Source: Desulfobacteraceae bacterium (lineage in GTDB: Bacteria; Desulfobacterota; Desulfobacteria; Desulfobacterales; Desulfobacteraceae). Taken from it: a DNA stretch of 27,530 nt. The notes beneath the pieces were generated by a model. The model had not been told where the DNA came from, searched no databases, and saw only the letters and a list, made by a program, of their open reading frames with translations. Below are positions 22,337 to 27,530 of the stretch, in pieces; within the stretch, counting starts at the first letter, position 1, and each line of letters starts with the position of its first letter. Position numbers and translations under genes: made by a program. The stretch is taken from positions 1 to 27,530 of the forward strand of contig PIVQ01000026.1 in the NCBI GenBank assembly GCA_003354055.1. Direction: 5' to 3'.

Positions 22337-23146
22337 TTAATTTGACGGAGCCCAATCCGGCTGCGCCCCTGTGTTCTGCTGGTTGTTGTAGGTCTGGTTT
22401 CCATTGCCACCACCCTGATTCCCCCGGTTGTAGGTTTGACCGCTGCCCTGGTTCTGGTTTGGATTGTAGGTCTGGTTTCCCTGGTTCTGGTTCCCAGGAC
22501 CGCCACCGCCAGGACCGCCACCCCGATTCTGATTCCCAGGGCCGCCACCCCGATTCTGATTCCCAGGGCCGCCACCAGGGCCGCCACCAGGGCCGCCACC
22601 GCTCTGCGTCTGGATTTCCGGGATAAGTTCCTCGGTTATGATCTCACCGCCGCCCATAATGAACTGATACTCTTCATCCACACCCGGCCTAAGAACCAAC
22701 TGAATCTTATTGTTGACGTATTTGGATTGGGAGTCGATTTTTTCATAACCGATCTTTGCAGCGAACTCCATATTATCCAGGTCCCAATAATCCTTTATAT
22801 CCCTTGCCGCTTGAGCCGGGTCTGAGAAGTCATCTTGATTTATCCCTCTGGTACCTTCGACAATCCCACGTAGCGATTTCATAGAGATAGCTACGGCCTG
22901 ATCAGACCCAACGACCACCATATTCTGGTACATCTTGTTTTTTTCGAATGCGCCGGCAAGCACATGAAAAACGATATCAAGGCAATGGTTGTTCGAATCG
23001 TTCTTTGATACAAATAGAGCCGGGTGAATGTGTGATTTTTTGTCTTCTGTCGGAGCCCTGATCTCCAACTTTACTTTTACCATCGAATTTTTGGGAATTA
23101 CCCCCGCAAATTCAGATTGTTTGTCTGCATTGTTTAGATTTAACAC
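22337..23146 (-). CDS. SSB-like single-stranded DNA-binding protein with Gly/Asn/Pro-rich tail
   Basis: A 269-residue protein with a GTG start (23144-23146) and CAGGAG upstream. Residues 1-165 form a beta-rich domain (SMVKVKLEIRAPTEDKK, HCLDIVFHVLAGAFEKN, IQLVLRPGVDEEYQFIMGGGEI), like the OB-type DUF669-like SSBs of phages. Residues about 183-262 are low-complexity repeats of GGGPGNQNRG and NQTYNPNQNQ type, a flexible linker as in many SSBs. The last residues (AQPDWAPSN) could serve as a protein-contact tip, though they lack the acidic-DIPF end of bacterial SSB. The N-terminal MLNLNNADKQ is shared with the primase-helicase. It likely coats ssDNA for replication and annealing. Confidence 0.75.
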   Translation of the reverse strand: MLNLNNADKQSEFAGVIPKNSMVKVKLEIRAPTEDKKSHIHPALFVSKNDSNNHCLDIVFHVLAGAFEKNKMYQNMVVVGSDQAVAISMKSLRGIVEGTRGINQDDFSDPAQAARDIKDYWDLDNMEFAAKIGYEKIDSQSKYVNNKIQLVLRPGVDEEYQFIMGGGEIITEELIPEIQTQSGGGPGGGPGGGPGNQNRGGGPGNQNRGGGPGGGGPGNQNQGNQTYNPNQNQGSGQTYNRGNQGGGNGNQTYNNQQNTGAQPDWAPSN

Positions 23147-23152
23147 CTACTG

Positions 23153-23212
23153 TTCTCCTGTATAGATTCTTTAGTGTTTCCCATTTGGGAAAACTATTGT
23201 CAAAAAAAAGAC
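23153..23212. promoter_or_regulatory. Operator element copy A
   Basis: A 60-bp intergenic element upstream of the SSB-like gene with the perfect-arm dyad TTTCCCATTTGGGAAA (23177-23192), flanked on the minus strand by a run of eight T and TTGACAA. Same length and arrangement as copy B. Confidence 0.75.
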
Positions 23213-23216
23213 GCAC

Positions 23217-24029
23217 TTATGCTCCGTAAGACGGGAAGTATTTCCCGTTGGTTGCATCGTTCAGCGCCCTGTGAAATGCGGACCAAGTTTTATCCTGACC
23301 TATTAAAATTTCAGAAGGTAGCCCCCATCTGTTCTTTGCCTGGAAAGCTGGCCGGACCTCTGTGTAAATAACCCTTTCACCGGATCCGACGCCCTTCTTT
23401 ACCTCTTTGTTAAAACCTTCATTCGTCTTCTTTATCGTGGATTTGAAGTTACCAAACAATACCATATCCGCCCATTCTTGCCACAAATTAGAAGCCCGTT
23501 TGTGCAACTTGATCTGATACCGGTCATATGGCTCTGATTCTGGCGGAGAGTATAGCTTTACCTCGGAATGGGCGATGACAACAACATTCATCCCCATGTC
23601 TGTCCTCAAGGCATCCAGCTTGCCCAAAAGATATCGCCACCACTCATCGACCATCCCGTACCCCTTACCGAAGCCATAGTCCTCAATGCTCTTGACCTCC
23701 TGGCCTTTCTCGTTCTCGGGACGGTCATACATTAGAGCTTGCCACAAAATAGGCTCTAACCAATCCGCTGAATCAATGAGCAATGTTCTAAAGGGATGAT
23801 CTCCATACAAGGCGACAAAAACATCTTCAAGATCTTGCCACCTTGTCACAATCTCCGGAAAGGTGGGCACATCAATTGCCCCCGCCCCGTCCTCAATTCT
23901 CAATAGTATTGGGCTCTCAAAGGTAGAGCCCCATTTCGTTTTCCCCAATCCATGCGGACCATAAAGTATAATCTTTTGTGGCATCCACATATGGTTAGCG
24001 GGGCGTATATTGCCTAACTCAAACGACAT
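23217..24029 (-). CDS. Sak4-like RecA-fold ATPase (AAA_24 phage nucleotide-binding protein)
   Basis: A 270-residue ATPase. Walker A GPHGLGKT is at residues 24-31; a Walker B-type strand TLLIDSADWLEP is at about 85-96; a third strand with sensor-like VVVIAHSEVK is at about 160-170. The C-terminal part contains VIYTEVRPAFQAKNRWGLP, typical of phage RecA-core proteins of the AAA_24/Sak4 group. Known Sak4 proteins anneal or exchange single strands and act with a phage SSB, whose likely gene is directly downstream here; the Cas4-like nuclease could supply ssDNA. A strong AAAGGAGAAAAC ribosome site precedes ATG 24029. Confidence 0.8.
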   Translation of the reverse strand: MSFELGNIRPANHMWMPQKIILYGPHGLGKTKWGSTFESPILLRIEDGAGAIDVPTFPEIVTRWQDLEDVFVALYGDHPFRTLLIDSADWLEPILWQALMYDRPENEKGQEVKSIEDYGFGKGYGMVDEWWRYLLGKLDALRTDMGMNVVVIAHSEVKLYSPPESEPYDRYQIKLHKRASNLWQEWADMVLFGNFKSTIKKTNEGFNKEVKKGVGSGERVIYTEVRPAFQAKNRWGLPSEILIGQDKTWSAFHRALNDATNGKYFPSYGA

Positions 24030-24083
24030 TCTTGTTTTCTCCTTTTTGGTTTATTCATTTTGAAAACATTACACACTTTTACA

Positions 24084-24144
24084 TCTTCCTATCAAGAATC
24101 TAATCATGAACCTATTTGGGAAAAGATCAACCAAAAAAAAAGAG
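24084..24144. promoter_or_regulatory. Operator element copy C (half-degenerate dyad)
   Basis: Upstream of the Sak4-like gene: CCTATTTGGGAAAA (24111-24124) with a nine-A run and an AGAATCTAATCATG segment that align with copies A and B. Here one arm (CCTATT) has diverged from TTTCCCA. Confidence 0.6.
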
Positions 24145-24175
24145 AGCTTTCTTCTTTTTCTTTTTTTAGCATTAG

Positions 24176-24627
24176 CTATGGTTTTGGACGCTTAGCCATT
24201 GCTTCTTTAATTAGGGCGTCGACATCAATGCCTGCGTCTTTGGCGGACTTCTCTCTATCCAAGACCGCCATAACATCGACCCCTTCGTCGGCATGCTTCA
24301 TTACGTTCTCTTTTAAGCCCGGCATTTGATAATACCGCATTGTGCCGACGTACTGCTTTTCATTGTCCATAAGCTCTACTCCCTTTAACAATTCTTCAAC
24401 GGTAACAATCCTTGCAGCAATAAATGCGGCCAAAAATTGTTCGCTGATTGCTCTATTGTATTTGTGGAATTTTTTTATTTCAGTCAGCCTGTTTTGCGGA
24501 ACGCCGCAAAGGTCTGCAATTTCCCTGTCTGTCCAACCTTCAACACTGTTTTTGTATTCAAGTTTTTTTCCTACGAATACGGTCAGTTTCTCAAGTAATT
24601 TCTTTTTCTCAGCTTTGCGCATCATGA
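24176..24627 (-). CDS. HTH regulator, candidate phage repressor
   Basis: A 150-residue protein. I chose ATG 24625-24627 (MMRKAEKK), 9 bp after a GGGAGGT ribosome site; the frame opens to 24691. A helix-turn-helix is visible at about residues 28-50 (GWTDREIADLCGVPQNRLTE), followed by a helical C-terminal part (ISEQFLAAFIAARIVTVEEL) that may dimerise. It is the first gene of the leftward early operon and is divergent from the integrase, across a cluster of TTTCCCA/TGGGAAA operators. Position and fold make it the best candidate in the window to bind those operators. It lacks a LexA-type cleavage domain. Alternative: an excisionase-like or activator role. Confidence 0.7.
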
Positions 24628-24664
24628 TGATTGACCTCCCTTTTTGGTTTTGAACGATTTTAAA

Positions 24665-24885
24665 TTTCCCAAGACGAGACGTACCACACAAAAAAGATTT
24701 AAGTCAACATCTTTTCCCATTTATTTTCCCAAAAAGATTCACTTGACTTTTCCCATCTGGGAAATTATACCAATTACCCAAATGGGAAACCAAACGGTGA
24801 CCCACGCAGGTAATCGCAAACAACATTCAATAAAAATCAGCTTTTAACAATAGAGACCCAGGAGTTCAACCCCTTGACTTTTCCC
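24665..24885. promoter_or_regulatory. Divergent control region with operator cluster
   Basis: Between the HTH gene and the integrase there are at least six TTTCCC/GGGAAA sites: 24665-24672, 24712-24719, 24724-24736, the full dyad TTTCCCATCTGGGAAA at 24749-24764, TTACCCAAATGGGAAA at 24774-24789, and TTTTCCCA at 24879-24886. A TTGACT on the minus strand (24702-24707) could be the -35 of the early promoter, but its -10 is poor. The arrangement resembles a phage lysis-lysogeny switch. Confidence 0.7.
24743..24771 (+). promoter_or_regulatory. Integrase promoter with operator in the spacer
   Basis: TTGACT (24743-24748), a 17-bp spacer, and TATACC (24766-24771). The spacer consists of the operator dyad TTTCCCATCTGGGAAA plus one base, so a bound regulator would block RNA polymerase. 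A second TTGACTTTTCCCA occurs at 24874-24886 without a good -10. Confidence 0.65.
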
Positions 24886-24936
24886 AACAATCTACCCAGG
24901 ATGGAACCCGATAGTAACCATTATCAGGGGGTTTGT

Positions 24937-26178
24937 ATGGCTGGGAATATTAGCACAGATGAAAAATGTTCTGTCTGTGGTGGTAAAATGATTCACGATG
25001 AAAACAGGAGGGTAAGCGGTTGTTTTTGCCTGGTTCATACCCAGGTGGCAGCATCCGGACAGTTCCGGGTCCGGTTCGGCAGGAAAATCAATAAAAGGTT
25101 CCAGCGTTATGACCGGGCTTATCAGTTCTTAAATGGGCTTAGATTTGAAAAAGCCAACGGAAAATTGGATGCCCGGGATTATATGTACTCCAAACCATTG
25201 GGTTTTGCCAACTTGGGCAAGAAGTACCTGGATTTTAAAGAGGAACAGAACCTTACAGGGTTCTATCATATTAAAAGGTATATCAAAAATGCCACGGAAT
25301 ATTTTGAAGATACCAACGTCAAAGATATCCGGAAAAAAGATATCCGCAAGTTTTTAAAAAGCCTTAAGAAAACCATTAAAGATGAAAACGGTAAAGATGT
25401 ACGGGTTCCCTTGGCAGACAAAACAAAAGCCCTTCATTGCAGCCAACTCCATGATATGTATCACAATTTTTTGTATGAAGAAGAAGAAATTTTAAACTTG
25501 GCCCAACTGCCAAAATTTCCAAAAGTCGAATATGAATTAGGTTTCAGGAAACTGATTGATATAGGGACAAGGGAACAGATCGTTGATAGACTCAAGGAAA
25601 TGACATACCCTCACAATCCTAAAATTTGGTTGGGGGTGGATATGCTATGTGCTTATGCTAAAATTCGGCCCCTGGATCTTCGACGGTTAAAGGAGGGAGA
25701 CATTGACCTTGATCAAGGCTTTGCCACTTTCTGGCGACCATCCAAAACCAAAAAGAACAAGGCGCCCAAGGTGGTCAGTATTAAGTTGCTTGATTACCAT
25801 GTAGAGGAAATCCGTAAACTCAAGAAGGTGTTCCCGGCAACAGGCGGAGTCCTTTTCTTTCGGCATCCAGAGAATTCCCGGTTCCCCAATATGCCCCTTG
25901 GTAAAGACCAACTATACCGACATTGGAAAAAAGCCTGTAAGGAATTTGGGATTGAGGATCTGGACCTTTATGGAGGGACAAGACATTCCAGCACAACGGC
26001 TATTGGAAAAGCCATGGGTAAAACAAGGGCCAGGGATTTTTCCGGGCATGATACCAATGAGGCTTTTGATCGGTACTGCCAGATAGGGGAACAGGATGAT
26101 TTTGATATTTCCCAACTCATGGCGAAAATGAGGGGTAAGGTTGTTGATTTCAAACCGGCAAAAGGGGGAGAAATATGA
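24937..26178 (+). CDS. Tyrosine recombinase (phage integrase) with N-terminal zinc ribbon
   Basis: A 413-residue integrase that should join attP to a tRNA-Leu attB. I chose ATG 24937-24939 (MAGNISTDEK), preceded by CAGGGGG at good spacing; the frame opens from TTG 24874. Residues about 9-35 form an unusual Cys-rich module (CSVCGG and GCFCLVH), then a basic arm-binding-like region. A core-binding helical domain lies at about 85-190. The catalytic domain has Arg in AKIRPLDLRRL (about 250), a Lys-rich turn (SKTKKNK), TRHSSTTAIG with the second Arg-His, SGHDTNEAFDRY with His and the nucleophilic Tyr near residue 385. The H-x-x-R box is atypical (YGGTRH). It lies next to tRNA-Leu, as expected. Confidence 0.9.
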   Translation: MAGNISTDEKCSVCGGKMIHDENRRVSGCFCLVHTQVAASGQFRVRFGRKINKRFQRYDRAYQFLNGLRFEKANGKLDARDYMYSKPLGFANLGKKYLDFKEEQNLTGFYHIKRYIKNATEYFEDTNVKDIRKKDIRKFLKSLKKTIKDENGKDVRVPLADKTKALHCSQLHDMYHNFLYEEEEILNLAQLPKFPKVEYELGFRKLIDIGTREQIVDRLKEMTYPHNPKIWLGVDMLCAYAKIRPLDLRRLKEGDIDLDQGFATFWRPSKTKKNKAPKVVSIKLLDYHVEEIRKLKKVFPATGGVLFFRHPENSRFPNMPLGKDQLYRHWKKACKEFGIEDLDLYGGTRHSSTTAIGKAMGKTRARDFSGHDTNEAFDRYCQIGEQDDFDISQLMAKMRGKVVDFKPAKGGEI

Positions 26179-26201
26179 GGTTGTCCGAGGTGGACAACCT
26201 C
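26177..26201. repeat. Perfect inverted repeat at the integrase stop codon
   Basis: GAGGTTGTCC, 5-base loop GAGGT, GGACAACCTC, starting inside the integrase stop codon, with a further GGACAAC just beyond (26203-26209). No T-run follows, so it is not a classical terminator; it may be an integrase binding site near the attachment core. Confidence 0.55.
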
Positions 26202-26228
26202 CGGACAACAGCCTATTCCATAAAAAAA

Positions 26229-26250
26229 CCGGAATCAATAATGATTCCGG
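26229..26250 (-). terminator. Intrinsic terminator of the tRNA-Leu operon
   Basis: CCGGAATCA-ATAA-TGATTCCGG followed on the minus strand by TTTTTTTA. It lies 9 bp past the tRNA 3' end and ends leftward tRNA transcription before it reaches the prophage. Confidence 0.85.
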
Positions 26251-26258
26251 CTATTTAT

Positions 26259-26343
26259 TGGTACCGAAGAGAAGACTTGAACTTCCACGCCTCGCGGCAC
26301 TAGATCCTAAGTCTAGCGTGTCTACCAATTCCACCACTTCGGC
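26259..26343 (-). tRNA. tRNA-Leu (anticodon TAG)
   Basis: An 85-nt gene with encoded CCA. The acceptor stem is GCCGAAG with CTTCGGT (one G-U pair). The anticodon stem TAGA/TCTA encloses the loop CTTAGGA with anticodon TAG (reads CUA). A long variable arm and GTTCAAGTC T-arm are present, as in class II tRNA-Leu. Its 3' end is about 80 bp from the integrase stop, so its 3' half is the probable attachment site; a partial duplicate should exist at the far end of the prophage. Confidence 0.9.
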
Positions 26344-26359
26344 ATATAGCTTTTTGAGG

Positions 26360-26446
<87 letters not shown>

Positions 26447-26506
26447 ACTTCTCTTACCGCGTTTGTTTTCAGGCAATTTAGGATTGCTTAAACGCGATGG
26501 TTGGGA

Positions 26507-26535
26507 TATATATATTTGTTTGTGATAATTGTCAA
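26507..26535 (-). promoter_or_regulatory. Promoter of the tRNA-Leu pair
   Basis: On the minus strand, TTGACA (26530-26535), a 17-bp spacer and TATATA (26507-26512), an almost consensus sigma70 promoter about 60 bp before the first tRNA. The same TATATA might also serve rightward transcription of ribF with a poor TTGCTT -35. Confidence 0.75.
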
Positions 26536-26565
26536 CAGAATTTTTGTTCCACTTTGAAGGACACC

Positions 26566-27510
26566 ATGGAATTAATCGAAAACTTAGATCATATCGACGC
26601 ACCATATAAGAATGCAGTCGTTACCATAGGCAATTTTGACGGGGTTCACAAAGGCCATCAGGCCTTGCTGCATCAGGTCATGGAAATGGCAGATGAGATA
26701 GACGGAACATCTGTGGCCATAACATTTGAACCTCACCCCCTGCGTGCTTTGGGGATCTCCAGCCCACCTTTGATTACCCGGCATGATCAAAAACTTGAAC
26801 TTTTAGAACAGTCCGGTATAGATGTACTTCTTTGCCTGCCCTTTGACGAGGCCTTTGCCAAGATTTCCGCCCATGATTTTATTGAAGAGGTCCTGGTGAA
26901 TAAAATCGGCATGAAAGGGATCATTATAGGAGCGGATTATTCATTTGGAAAAGGCCGGGTGGGTAATATAAGCCTGCTCAGATCCGAAGGTCAGCGTCTT
27001 GGATTTGAGACGGTTGTATCTGACTGGATCAATGATACGGAAACCGGAAAAAAACGGATTTCAAGCACCCGGATACGGGAGATTGTGATGGAAGGCCGTG
27101 TGGACCAGGCCATGAAATACCTGGGCCGTAATTATCAGATCCGCGGCAAGGTTATCAGTGGTAGAAAACGGGGTGGCAGCCAGCTGGGATTTCCTACTGC
27201 CAATATCAAGCTCCACGATGAACTGTGCCCCAAACTCGGGGTATATGCCGTGAATGTGGAAACCATTTTCGGAACTCATCAGGGTGTTGCCAATATCGGG
27301 TTTTCTCCCACATTCGGGGATCAGATGTTTACCATTGAGGTCCATATCTTTGATTTTGATAAGGATTTATACGATACCCGGATCCGGGTGAACATGGTGG
27401 CCCGTCTCCGGGATGAAGTCAAGTTTGCAAGTATTGATGAACTGTCCCTGCAGATTAAGAAAGATGTACAAAACGCAAAGGAAATTCTGAGTAAAAATGG
27501 CCATACTTAA
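26566..27510 (+). CDS. ribF: Bifunctional riboflavin kinase/FAD synthetase
   Basis: A 314-residue enzyme that phosphorylates riboflavin to FMN and adenylylates FMN to FAD in the cytoplasm. The nucleotidyltransferase domain starts with TIGNFDGVHKGHQ (residues 20-32, HxGH-like signature) and continues with VAITFEPHPLRALG and IIGADYSFGKGRVGN. SSTRIREIVMEGRVDQA precedes the C-terminal riboflavin kinase domain, marked by RKRGGSQLGFPTANI (about 205) and GVANIGFSPTFG. I chose ATG 26566 because GAAGGA lies just upstream; an earlier in-frame ATG at 26497 would overlap the tRNA promoter. This is a host housekeeping gene, outside the prophage. Length fits the family. Confidence 0.93.
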   Translation: MELIENLDHIDAPYKNAVVTIGNFDGVHKGHQALLHQVMEMADEIDGTSVAITFEPHPLRALGISSPPLITRHDQKLELLEQSGIDVLLCLPFDEAFAKISAHDFIEEVLVNKIGMKGIIIGADYSFGKGRVGNISLLRSEGQRLGFETVVSDWINDTETGKKRISSTRIREIVMEGRVDQAMKYLGRNYQIRGKVISGRKRGGSQLGFPTANIKLHDELCPKLGVYAVNVETIFGTHQGVANIGFSPTFGDQMFTIEVHIFDFDKDLYDTRIRVNMVARLRDEVKFASIDELSLQIKKDVQNAKEILSKNGHT

Positions 27511-27530
27511 TATATTGAAGTACCCTGAAA
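27497..27530 (+). CDS. def: Peptide deformylase, N-terminal fragment
   Basis: The last 34 bases encode MAILNILKYPE, typical of the start of bacterial peptide deformylase, which removes the formyl group from new proteins. The ATG overlaps the end of ribF by 14 bp in another frame, suggesting co-transcription. Only 11 codons are visible, so the identity rests on this short match. Confidence 0.5.
   Translation, partial: MAILNILKYPE

Noticed and set aside
22273..22599. Minus-strand ORF with Ala/Val/Gly and Thr/Arg repeats
   Set aside because: Frame-shifted reading of the repetitive Gly/Pro/Asn tail of the SSB-like gene.
26497..26565. Upstream start for ribF at 26497
   Set aside because: It would add 23 non-conserved residues and overlap the tRNA-Leu promoter; ATG 26566 has a good ribosome site.

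Overview
The window is the right-hand part of an integrated tailed-phage genome (prophage) and its junction with the host chromosome. Host sequence lies at the right end, from about 26250 to 27530: a pair of tRNA-Leu genes, ribF (riboflavin kinase/FAD synthetase) and the first codons of a peptide deformylase gene. Moderate GC, the ribF-def pair and the protein style suggest a Desulfobacterota-like host; this is an impression, not a placement. The phage runs off the left edge inside its head-gene operon, so the other attachment site is outside the window.

Layout from right to left. (1) 24640-26260: tyrosine integrase on the + strand, ending about 80 bp from the 3' end of a tRNA-Leu gene, and a divergent control region packed with TTTCCCA/TGGGAAA operators. 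(2) 24630 down to about 10270: a long leftward early operon. It holds an HTH regulator, a Sak4-like RecA-fold ATPase, an SSB-like protein with a Gly/Asn tail, two small conserved phage proteins including DUF2303, a coiled-coil protein, a DEAH helicase, a Cas4-like Fe-S nuclease, further HTH and zinc proteins, a primase-helicase and a VRR-NUC nuclease. It also holds four short genes of 38-52 codons. (3) 14801-15240: a + strand insertion with its own promoter, a small membrane protein and a terminator, bounded at its gene part by 15-bp direct repeats; this is a classic moron layout. (4) 11279-11535: a dense array of GTTCNCGCATGGAA-type repeats in both orientations, forming hairpins, next to the primase-helicase gene; a candidate replication origin. 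(5) 4400-10200: an AT-rich cargo island with a putative abortive-infection (PutAbiC) membrane protein, a transmembrane coiled-coil protein, a zinc-ribbon membrane protein, a two-gene overlapping cassette and small unknown genes. It contains an integron attC-like site directly after one gene, a weaker one after another, and repeated intergenic elements. (6) 1-4233: terminase small subunit, terminase large subunit and P22-type portal, translationally coupled, then the start of one more gene.

How it may work together: the Sak4-like ATPase, SSB-like protein and Cas4-like nuclease look like a phage recombination module. The primase-helicase, DEAH helicase and VRR-NUC protein would serve replication and branched-DNA processing. 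The most striking regulatory feature is a family of related intergenic operator elements that recur from the integrase promoter through the early operon to the terminase promoter. They resemble the distributed 'stoperator' arrangement known from some mycobacteriophages, and their likely ligand is the HTH protein at 24176-24627.
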